Assembly: GCA_015660615.1 (NCBI GenBank)
Contig: DQKQ01000130.1
Span: 1-5,166, forward strand
Source: Flavobacteriales bacterium
GTDB lineage: Bacteria; Bacteroidota; Bacteroidia; Flavobacteriales_D; Sanyastnellaceae
DNA: 5,166 nt
Direction of reading: 5' to 3'
Shown: one piece after another, positions 1 through 4,592 of the stretch
Layout: the number at the start of each line of letters is the position of its first letter
Numbering within the stretch: position 1 is the first letter of the stretch
Notes under the pieces: generated by a model
Databases searched by the model: none
What the model was told of the DNA's origin: nothing
The model's input: only the letters and a program-made list of their open reading frames with translations
Translations under genes and position numbers: made by a program

Positions 1-105
1 CTTGAAGTTCTTAAAGTTTTACCAGAACAAGGAGTTCTTGTTGTTAAGGGAGCAGTTCCTGGGCACAAAGGAGCAACTGTAGTAATCCATAAGCCACAAG
101 CATAA
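1..105 (+). CDS. rplC: 50S ribosomal protein uL3 (L3), C-terminal fragment
   Basis: This is the last 34 codons of an open frame that enters from the left edge and ends at TAA (103-105). The tail reads LEVLKVLPEQGVLVVKGAVP followed by GHKGATVVIHKPQA. The VKGAVPGHKGA segment is the conserved C-terminal strand and turn of uL3 (GSVPG in many homologues). uL3 is an early 50S assembly protein that binds domain VI of 23S rRNA and reaches toward the peptidyl-transferase centre. Identity is also supported by position, directly before rplD as in nearly all bacteria. The final A of the stop is the first base of the rplD ATG (TAATG), a one-base overlap that favours termination-reinitiation coupling. The start and most of the protein lie outside the window. 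Confidence 0.95.
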   Translation, partial: LEVLKVLPEQGVLVVKGAVPGHKGATVVIHKPQA

Positions 106-731
106 TGAAACTCGACGTATTCACAAGTAAAGGCTCTAAGTCGAAAAAAAGTGCTGAGCTACAAGATTCGGTTTTTGCAATCGAACCTAATGATCACGCG
201 ATTTACTTAGACGTTAAGCGTTATCAAGCAGCGCAAAGACAAGGAACCCATGACACGCTTCACCGAGGTGTCGTTTCTGGATCTACACGTAAGATTAAAA
301 AGCAGAAAGGAACGGGTACAGCACGTGCTGGTTCTATTAAGAATCCATTATTTCGTGGTGGAGGTAATACTTTCGGTCCTGAGCCAAGAGATTACACCAT
401 TCATCTTAATTCTAAGCTTCGTAAGCTCGCTCGCAGAAGCGCTCTTAGTTATAAGGCAAAGGCTGACGGAATTATGGTTGTCGATAATATCAAGATGGAC
501 GCTCCTAAGACTAAGGATTTTTTAACTGTAATGACTAATCTTAAGCTTGATGATAAGAAGACTTTAATGATTCTACCATCTCAAGATGATAATGTTTACC
601 GTAGCTGTCGTAATCTACCTAAACATCGTGTGATGTTAGCTTCAGATTTAAGCACTTACGATATTATGAACTGTACGAATCTTCTTTTCGTAAATAATGC
701 CCACGAGGTTCTCGAGGGATTACTAAAGTAA
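105..731 (+). CDS. rplD: 50S ribosomal protein uL4 (L4)
   Basis: This 208-residue protein is the usual length for uL4. It binds domain I of 23S rRNA, and its extended loop lines the polypeptide exit tunnel at the constriction. The loop is visible at about residues 58-95 (SGSTRKIKKQKGTG, then ARAGSIKNPLFRGGG). Lys68 in QKGTG aligns with E. coli Lys63, a known macrolide-resistance position, and is wild type here. The globular part follows, with APKTKDF and a closing Rossmann-like segment (LLFVNNAHEVLEGLLK). The VSGSTRKIKKQKGTG wording resembles Bacteroidota homologues. The ATG overlaps the rplC stop by one base and has no Shine-Dalgarno sequence. In E. coli L4 autoregulates the S10 operon through the leader and S10 region; any such site would be upstream of this window. 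Confidence 0.98.
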   Translation: MKLDVFTSKGSKSKKSAELQDSVFAIEPNDHAIYLDVKRYQAAQRQGTHDTLHRGVVSGSTRKIKKQKGTGTARAGSIKNPLFRGGGNTFGPEPRDYTIHLNSKLRKLARRSALSYKAKADGIMVVDNIKMDAPKTKDFLTVMTNLKLDDKKTLMILPSQDDNVYRSCRNLPKHRVMLASDLSTYDIMNCTNLLFVNNAHEVLEGLLK

Positions 732-732
732 T
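719..732 (+). repeat. short inverted repeat at the rplD stop codon
   Basis: ATTAC (719-723) and GTAAT (728-732) form a perfect 5-bp stem around the loop TAAA. The TAA stop of rplD lies in the 3' arm. The stem is mostly A-T pairs and would be weak, and no U-tract follows, so it is not an intrinsic terminator. It may be a chance match; it is listed because three other junctions show the same kind of element. Confidence 0.3.
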
Positions 733-739
733 ATTTGCT

Positions 740-1033
740 ATGAAAGAGATTCTAATCAAACCCCTAATCACTGAGAAAATGTCCGCTGATACTGAGCGAA
801 CTAATAGCTACGGATTTGTTGTTGCTCTTGGTGCTAACAAGATCGAAATTAAAGATGCGATCGAAAAAGAATATAACGTGACAGTTAGTAACATTCGCAC
901 ACTACGTGTAGATGGTAAAGCTCGTCAACGTTTCACAAAAACCGGAGTCGTCAAAGGCCGTACTAATTCTTATAAGAAAGCATTAGTAACTTTAGCTGAA
1001 GGCGAAGCAATCGATTTATACGATAATATCTAA
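740..1033 (+). CDS. rplW: 50S ribosomal protein uL23 (L23)
   Basis: This 97-residue protein is full length for the short bacterial uL23. It sits at the tunnel exit on 23S domain III and is the docking point for trigger factor and SRP. The N-terminal ILIKPLITEKM is the family signature; Glu12 in TEKM aligns with E. coli Glu18, the residue contacted by trigger factor. The core helix-strand (ANKIEIKDAIEKEYNVTVSN) and the C-terminal SYKKALVTLAEGEAIDLYDNI are typical, and the IDxYxNI ending resembles Bacteroidota proteins. The middle loop (residues about 60-77) is basic and likely touches rRNA. The start is 8 bases after rplD; the spacer TATTTGCT has no SD motif. The gene ends 3 bases before rplB. 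Confidence 0.98.
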   Translation: MKEILIKPLITEKMSADTERTNSYGFVVALGANKIEIKDAIEKEYNVTVSNIRTLRVDGKARQRFTKTGVVKGRTNSYKKALVTLAEGEAIDLYDNI

Positions 1034-1036
1034 ACA

Positions 1037-1858
1037 ATGGCATTACGTAAATTCAATCCGATAACGCCTGGTATGCGTCATAGAGTGCTCACGAATTTCT
1101 CTGAGCTCACTACTGACAAACCACATAAGCCGTTACTTGAGTCATTAAAAAAATCAGGAGGTCGTAACGATACTGGTAAAATGACTATGCGCTACCGAGG
1201 AGGTGGGCACAAACGTCGTTACCGTCTAATTGACTTTAAGCGCAATAAGCACGAAGAAGCAACTGTGTTAACAGTAGAGTACGATCCAAATCGTACTGGC
1301 CGTATTTGCCTAGTTGAGTATAAGGATGGTGAAAAGAGATACATTGTTGCTCCAGCGGGGTTAACTCCTGGGATGAAGATTAACTCTGGTAAGAAAGCTA
1401 TTCCTGAAGTTGGACATGCTATGTACCTGTCTGATATTCCACTCGGAACAATCATTCACAATATTGAATTACATCCAGGAAGAGGAGCTTGTATTGCACG
1501 TAGTGCAGGTGCGTATGCACAGTTAGCTGCTCGTGATGGTAAGTTCGCAATTATTAAACTACCTAGTGGTGAAACTCGTATGATTTTAATTACTTGCTTA
1601 GCTGTTATCGGCTCTGTGGGTAACTCTGAGCATAACCTACAGGTTAGTGGTAAAGCCGGTCGTTCACGCTGGTTGGGTCGTCGTCCACGCGTTCGTGGAG
1701 TTGTGATGAACCCAGTAGATCACCCAATGGGTGGTGGTGAAGGAAAGTCATCAGGTGGACATCCACGTTCACGTAATGGAATTCCTGCGAAAGGTTACAA
1801 AACTCGTAACCCACGCAACAAGTCGTCTAAGTATATCATTGAACGCAGGAATAAATAA
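1037..1858 (+). CDS. rplB: 50S ribosomal protein uL2 (L2)
   Basis: This 273-residue protein matches the family length exactly. uL2 is a primary 23S rRNA-binding protein needed for subunit association and peptidyl-transferase activity. The N-terminal OB-fold region carries KSGGRNDTGKMTMRYRGGGH and DFKRNKHEEATVLTVEYDPN; the SH3-like domain carries PLGTIIHNIELHPGRGA and ARSAGAYAQLAARDG. The C-terminal extension that enters the rRNA core has SGKAGRSRWLGRRP and MNPVDHPMGGGEG. His229 of DHP aligns with E. coli His229, implicated in peptidyl transfer, and is kept. Met replaces the second His of DHPHGG, which I recall as normal in Bacteroidota, as is SSGGHPRSRNG. The gene starts 3 bases after rplW with no SD, yet contains two near-perfect SD sequences internally (1156-1162 and 1198-1205). 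Confidence 0.99.
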   Translation: MALRKFNPITPGMRHRVLTNFSELTTDKPHKPLLESLKKSGGRNDTGKMTMRYRGGGHKRRYRLIDFKRNKHEEATVLTVEYDPNRTGRICLVEYKDGEKRYIVAPAGLTPGMKINSGKKAIPEVGHAMYLSDIPLGTIIHNIELHPGRGACIARSAGAYAQLAARDGKFAIIKLPSGETRMILITCLAVIGSVGNSEHNLQVSGKAGRSRWLGRRPRVRGVVMNPVDHPMGGGEGKSSGGHPRSRNGIPAKGYKTRNPRNKSSKYIIERRNK

Positions 1859-1861
1859 ACT

Positions 1862-2137
1862 ATGGCACGTTCGCTGAAAAAACCCCCATTTGTCCACTAC
1901 AAGCTAGTTCAACGAGTTGAAACTATGCAAGGTTCTGGAAAGAAATCAGTTATTAAGACTTGGTCTAGAGCAAGTACTATTACACCTGATTTTGTCGGAT
2001 TGACAATTGCTGTTCATAATGGCCGCCAGTTTATACCGGTGTTCGTTACTGAGAACATGGTAGGTCATAAACTAGGAGAATTTTCTCCAACTCGATCGTT
2101 CCGTGGTCACGCGGATAAAAAGGATAAGAAGCGCTAA
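1862..2137 (+). CDS. rpsS: 30S ribosomal protein uS19 (S19)
   Basis: This 91-residue protein is full length. uS19 sits in the 30S head, pairs with uS13 and contacts the A-site tRNA side and the 50S through bridge B1a. Visible signatures are KTWSRASTITPDFVGLTIAVHNGRQ cut here as KTWSRAS, TPDFVG and IAVHNGRQF, then VTENMVGHKLGEFSPTRSF and RGHA, ending in a lysine-rich tail. The N-terminal motif is MARSLKKPPFV, whereas most homologues have KKGPF; Pro8 comes from CCC at 1883-1885 (see findings). The ATG lies 3 bases after the rplB stop. An AGGAA at 1848-1852 is only weakly SD-like. The stop lies in the loop of a small hairpin, 21 bases before rplV. Confidence 0.98.
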   Translation: MARSLKKPPFVHYKLVQRVETMQGSGKKSVIKTWSRASTITPDFVGLTIAVHNGRQFIPVFVTENMVGHKLGEFSPTRSFRGHADKKDKKR

Positions 2138-2142
2138 GCGCT
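2130..2142 (+). repeat. GC-rich hairpin with the rpsS stop codon as its loop
   Basis: AGCGC (2130-2134) and GCGCT (2138-2142) form a perfect 5-bp stem closed by the triloop TAA, which is the rpsS stop codon. The same bases also make a tandem copy of the 7-mer AAGCGCT (2129-2135 and 2136-2142). It lies at the head of the 21-base rpsS-rplV spacer, the longest in the window. No T-run follows, so termination is unlikely; processing or coupling roles are only guesses. Confidence 0.4.
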
Positions 2143-2150
2143 CGCTAACT

Positions 2151-2155
2151 AAGGA
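2151..2155 (+). promoter_or_regulatory. possible weak ribosome binding site for rplV
   Basis: AAGGA lies only 3 bases before the rplV ATG. It can pair with the UCCUU of a 16S anti-SD, but the spacing is shorter than normal for a Shine-Dalgarno element. It may instead be part of the A-rich pre-start context common in Bacteroidota. Confidence 0.3.
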
Positions 2156-2158
2156 ACT

Positions 2159-2557
2159 ATGGGAGCACGAAAAAGATTAAAAGCAGAGGCACGTAAAGAA
2201 GCAATGAAAAATATTGCTATTGCGAAACTCAATAATTGCCCTACTTCGCCTCGAAAGATGCGTTTAGTAGCGGATACCGTTCGAGGTAAGGATGTATTTG
2301 AAGCATTAAATATTTTGCGCTTTTCAGCACAAGAAGCTTCAGGTAGAATTGAAAAACTTCTTCGTTCAGCAATTGCTAACTGGGAAGCAAAAAATTCTGG
2401 TGCAAGTCCAGAGGACTCTAAACTAACTGTAAGTGAAATATTCGTTGATAGTGCAAGAATGTTAAAGCGTATTCAGCCTGCACCTCAGGGTCGTGCTCAC
2501 CGCATTAGAAAGCGTTCGAACCACGTTACCATCATCGTAGATAGCGCAAAGAACTAA
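2159..2557 (+). CDS. rplV: 50S ribosomal protein uL22 (L22)
   Basis: This 132-residue protein belongs to the longer N-terminal form of uL22 seen in Bacteroidota, which start MGARK; E. coli L22 is 110 residues. This supports the ATG at 2159 over the internal Met16 (2204). uL22 contacts all 23S domains, and its long beta-hairpin helps form the exit-tunnel constriction. The core has SPRKMRLVADTVRGK and EKLLRSAIANWEAKN, and the hairpin spans about residues 100-121 (RMLKRIQPAPQGRAHRIRKR, then SNH). The macrolide-relevant hairpin has no deletion or duplication that I can see. The gene lies 21 bases after rpsS and ends one base before rpsC. Confidence 0.98.
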   Translation: MGARKRLKAEARKEAMKNIAIAKLNNCPTSPRKMRLVADTVRGKDVFEALNILRFSAQEASGRIEKLLRSAIANWEAKNSGASPEDSKLTVSEIFVDSARMLKRIQPAPQGRAHRIRKRSNHVTIIVDSAKN

Positions 2558-2558
2558 T

Positions 2559-3293
2559 ATGGGACAGAAAACACATCCAATAGGAAATCGCCTCGGAATT
2601 ATCCGTGGTTGGGATTCAAACTGGTACGGAGGAAACGACTACGGGTCTAAGCTTGTAGAAGACTATAAGATTCGTGAATACCTTACAGCACGTTTGCGCA
2701 AAGCAAGTGTTGCTAATGTTATCATTGAGCGTACACTTAAACTGGTTACTGTTACTATCAAGTCAGCTCGACCTGGTGTTATTATCGGAAAGGGAGGTTC
2801 TGAAGTGGATAAGCTTAGAGAAGAACTCAAGAAACTAACAGGTAAAGATGTTCAAATTAATATATTTGAAATTAAACGACCTGAATTAGATGCTCGTTTA
2901 GTCGCTGAGAGTGTAGCTCGTCAATTAGAAGCTAGAATTAATCACCGTCGTGCGATTAAAATGTCTATCCAAAGTACTATGCGCTTAGGTGCTGAAGGAA
3001 TTAAGATAAATATCGCTGGTAGAATTAATGGAGCTGAGATTGCTAGGTCTGAAGCATACAAAGAAGGTCGTATTCCACTTCATACTTTCAGAGCTGATAT
3101 TGATTACGCTAATGTAGAGGCCCACACTACTTACGGTGTACTAGGAATTAAATGTTGGATCTGCCGTGGAGAGATTTATGGTAAGCCTGATCTATCACCA
3201 CTTCCTCCTCAGAAGAAGGACCGTGGAGGAGATCGTAAAGGTGGAGACCGTCGTGGTGGCGGAGGAGGTCGTCGTAATAACTCACGTAGATAA
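2559..3293 (+). CDS. rpsC: 30S ribosomal protein uS3 (S3) with Gly/Arg-rich tail
   Basis: This 244-residue protein is uS3, which sits at the mRNA entry channel of the 30S. The opening MGQKTHPIGNRLGIIRGWDS followed by NWYGG is the Bacteroidota style of the S3 N-domain. A type 2 KH domain follows, with the GKGG loop at residues 77-80. Arg130, Arg131 and Lys134 (NHRRAIK) align with E. coli Arg131, Arg132 and Lys135, known to act in ribosomal mRNA unwinding. The C-domain has GRINGAEIARSEAYKEGRIP and ends KPDLSPLPPQ. Residues 219-244 form a low-complexity tail rich in Gly, Arg and Asp, probably disordered and RNA-binding. A CxxC (199-202, CWIC) is present; its significance is unknown. The gene ends with tandem in-frame stops TAA TAG. 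Confidence 0.98.
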   Translation: MGQKTHPIGNRLGIIRGWDSNWYGGNDYGSKLVEDYKIREYLTARLRKASVANVIIERTLKLVTVTIKSARPGVIIGKGGSEVDKLREELKKLTGKDVQINIFEIKRPELDARLVAESVARQLEARINHRRAIKMSIQSTMRLGAEGIKINIAGRINGAEIARSEAYKEGRIPLHTFRADIDYANVEAHTTYGVLGIKCWICRGEIYGKPDLSPLPPQKKDRGGDRKGGDRRGGGGGRRNNSRR

Positions 3294-3305
3294 TAGCTGA
3301 CTGAT

Positions 3306-3728
3306 ATGTTACAGCCAAAAAGAACTAAGTTTCGTAAAATGCAAAAAGGCCGTGTTAAAGGCCTTGCCTACCGTGGAAGCACAGTAGCATACGGATCATT
3401 TGCCATTAAAACAATGGATATAGGTTTTATATCGTCACGTCAAATTGAAGCAGCTCGTATTGCGATTACCCGCTTTATGAAACGTGAAGGTCAAGTTTGG
3501 ATTAGAATATTTCCAGACAAACCAATGACATCTAAGCCTGCTGAAGTACGTATGGGTAAAGGTAAAGGAGCTCCTTCGCATTGGGTAGCGCCTGTTCGTC
3601 CTGGACGTATAATGTTTGAAGTTGATGGAGTGACACTAGAGACAGCACAAGAAGCTTTACGTCTTGGAGCTCAAAAACTTCCTGTACGTTGCAAAATTGT
3701 TACACGACCAGATTATGCAGGGAAATGA
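3306..3728 (+). CDS. rplP: 50S ribosomal protein uL16 (L16)
   Basis: This 140-residue protein is uL16, a late-assembly 50S protein beside the A site that organises the 23S helix 38 region and contacts the tRNA elbow. The N-terminal MLQPKRTKFRKMQKGR, the core SSRQIEAARIAITRFMKREG and QVWIRIFPDKPMTSKP are family signatures. The conserved loop AEVRMGKGKGAPSHW holds Arg82, which aligns with E. coli Arg81, the residue hydroxylated by the YcfD oxygenase; whether that happens here cannot be told. The start is 12 bases after the rpsC stop, is in the same frame, and has no SD in the spacer. The TGA stop forms an ATGA overlap with the preferred rpmC start. Confidence 0.98.
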   Translation: MLQPKRTKFRKMQKGRVKGLAYRGSTVAYGSFAIKTMDIGFISSRQIEAARIAITRFMKREGQVWIRIFPDKPMTSKPAEVRMGKGKGAPSHWVAPVRPGRIMFEVDGVTLETAQEALRLGAQKLPVRCKIVTRPDYAGK

Positions 3729-3922
3729 TTGAAATGAACGAAATACACCAAATGTCTGATAAGGACTTGGTAGAAAGAATAGACGTTGAACGTGAGGCAC
3801 TATCAAAGCTTCGCTTTAACCATACAATTGCTGGACTTGAAACTCCAACAATTTTGAAAATTCAAAAGCGTGATGTCGCGCGCCTTTTAACTGAGCAAAC
3901 TGCACGTAATAAAGCATCATGA
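3725..3922 (+). CDS. rpmC: 50S ribosomal protein uL29 (L29)
   Basis: uL29 is a small helical hairpin next to uL23 at the tunnel exit, part of the docking surface for nascent-chain factors. The protein shows the expected two helices: MSDKDLVERIDVEREALSKL, then a turn with LETPT, then IQKRDVARLLTEQTARNKAS, where RDVARLLTE matches the family RRxVARxxT motif. I place the start at 3725 (65 residues) because its ATGA overlaps the rplP stop and puts the E-I pair at a family-like distance from Met. The ATG at 3734 (62 residues) is almost as good. An upstream in-frame ATG at 3689 would overlap rplP by 40 bases and add unrelated residues, so I reject it. The stop TGA overlaps the rpsQ start (ATGA). Confidence 0.93.
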   Translation: MIEMNEIHQMSDKDLVERIDVEREALSKLRFNHTIAGLETPTILKIQKRDVARLLTEQTARNKAS

Positions 3923-4188
3923 GTACAGAAACAATAACACGTAAACTTAGAAAGGAGCGAGTTGGTATTGTTACATCTAATAAGATGGATAAATCAATTG
4001 TAGTTTCTGTAGAGCGTAAAGAGAAGCATCCTTTCTACGGAAAGTTTGTAACTAAAACAACAAAGCTTGTTGCTCATGATGAGGAGCAAACATGTAACAT
4101 TGGTGATACAGTCCGTATCATGGAAACACGTCCAATTAGTAAGCGTAAATGCTGGAGGCTGATTGAAGTTGTAGAACGTGTTAAATAA
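3919..4188 (+). CDS. rpsQ: 30S ribosomal protein uS17 (S17)
   Basis: This 89-residue protein is uS17, a primary 16S rRNA-binding protein with an OB fold that stabilises the 5' domain of the 30S. Signatures are RKERVGIVTSNKMDKSIVV (residues about 11-29), KHPFYGKF (36-43), the AHDEEQTCNIGDTVRI stretch (52-67) and ETRPISKRKCWRL (69-81). The Bacteroidota-like wording includes RKERVGIVxSNKMDKSI. The ATG overlaps the rpmC stop by four bases (ATGA), suggesting coupled translation. In E. coli this is the last gene of the S10 operon; here rplN follows after only 19 bases, so the S10 and spc blocks look continuous. Confidence 0.98.
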   Translation: MSTETITRKLRKERVGIVTSNKMDKSIVVSVERKEKHPFYGKFVTKTTKLVAHDEEQTCNIGDTVRIMETRPISKRKCWRLIEVVERVK

Positions 4189-4200
4189 TAAATATTATTA
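4186..4200 (+). repeat. AT-only inverted repeat at the rpsQ stop codon
   Basis: TAATAA (4186-4191) and TTATTA (4195-4200) make a perfect 6-bp stem with an ATA loop. The first three bases are the rpsQ stop. It fills most of the 19-base rpsQ-rplN spacer, the position where E. coli has the S10/spc operon boundary. Being all A-T it would be unstable as RNA, and it could simply be AT-rich spacer sequence that keeps the rplN start unstructured. Confidence 0.3.
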
Positions 4201-4203
4201 GGA
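4200..4203 (+). promoter_or_regulatory. possible weak ribosome binding site for rplN
   Basis: AGGA ends 4 bases before the rplN ATG, in the context TTAGGAAACA. The match to an SD is short and the spacing is tighter than usual, so function is uncertain. Confidence 0.28.
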
Positions 4204-4207
4204 AACA

Positions 4208-4576
4208 ATGATACAACAAGAATCCCGTATGAAAGTAGCTGATAACAGCGGTGCTCGTGAAGTACTCTGTATTCGTGTCTTAGGTGGAACTAAAAGACGT
4301 TATGCGTCGATTGGAGATAAGGTGGTTGTAACTGTAAAGAGTGCTACACCTAATGGAAATATTAATAAAGGTACGGTTGCTAAGGCAGTAGTTGTGCGAA
4401 CTCGTAAAGAGATTCGCCGAGCTGATGGATCTTACATCCGTTTTGATGATAATGCTTGCGTTTTGTTAAACGAAGCTGGAGATATTCGTGCTACACGTAT
4501 CTTTGGCCCTGTTGCACGCGAGTTACGTGATAAGGACTTTATGAAAATTGTCTCACTAGCACCAGAGGTGCTGTAG
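4208..4576 (+). CDS. rplN: 50S ribosomal protein uL14 (L14)
   Basis: This 122-residue protein has the standard bacterial length for uL14, a five-stranded beta-barrel on the 50S interface that binds uL19, forms bridge B8 and is the binding site of the silencing factor RsfS. Signatures are MIQQESRMKVADNSGAREVL at the N-terminus, CIRVLGGTKRRYASIGDKVV, KGTVAKAVVVRTRKEIRR and the C-terminal RIFGPVARELRDKDFMKIVS followed by LAPEVL. It is the first gene of the classic spc operon, but no promoter can be made out in the short gap before it. It alone in this window stops with TAG, and its last codons form a hairpin (4558-4572). The gene lies 16 bases before rplX. Confidence 0.99.
   Translation: MIQQESRMKVADNSGAREVLCIRVLGGTKRRYASIGDKVVVTVKSATPNGNINKGTVAKAVVVRTRKEIRRADGSYIRFDDNACVLLNEAGDIRATRIFGPVARELRDKDFMKIVSLAPEVL
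4558..4572 (+). repeat. hairpin in the last codons of rplN
   Basis: AGCACC (4558-4563) and GGTGCT (4567-4572) are exact inverted copies around the triloop AGA, with a further possible U-G pair (4557 with 4573). This is the strongest short hairpin I see in the window. It ends one base before the TAG stop of rplN. The following bases are GTAGGGAAG, not a T-run, so it is not a Rho-independent terminator. It lies within codons for the conserved-length C-terminus LAPEVL. Confidence 0.45.
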
Positions 4577-4584
4577 GGAAGACT

Positions 4585-4589
4585 AAGGA
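4585..4589 (+). promoter_or_regulatory. possible weak ribosome binding site for rplX
   Basis: AAGGA lies 3 bases before the rplX ATG in a purine-rich run (AAGGAAAG). It has the same sequence and distance as the candidate before rplV. The close spacing argues against a classical Shine-Dalgarno role. Confidence 0.3.
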
Positions 4590-4592
4590 AAG

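Noticed and set aside
250..525. Open frame of 91 codons on the + strand within rplD
   Set aside because: It lies wholly inside rplD in another frame, resembles no family and has no own start context; it is a shadow of the real gene.
729..737. TAATATTTG before rplW resembling the Bacteroidota -7 promoter element TAnnTTTG
   Set aside because: The spacing inside the element is one base too long, no matching -33 TTG element is seen upstream, and it lies too close to the start within an operon.
1219..1455. Open frame of 78 codons on the - strand within rplB
   Set aside because: It is antisense to highly conserved uL2 coding sequence, and its product has no recognisable motif.
1725..1733. Met instead of His in the uL2 motif DHPHGGGEG
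   Set aside because: The catalytically implicated His229 is the one in DHP and is kept; Met at the second position is, as I recall, usual in Bacteroidota uL2.
2204..2206. Internal ATG (Met16) as the uL22 start
   Set aside because: The upstream start gives the MGARK N-terminus typical of Bacteroidota uL22 and keeps a short spacer to rpsS.
3689..3724. Upstream in-frame ATG that would lengthen uL29 by 12 residues
   Set aside because: The added residues are unrelated to uL29 and are read from the out-of-frame end of rplP; the ATGA start at 3725 or the ATG at 3734 fits the family better.
4558..4580. Intrinsic terminator after rplN
   Set aside because: The stem is good, but GTAGGGAAG follows instead of a T-run, and rplX continues the operon 16 bases later.
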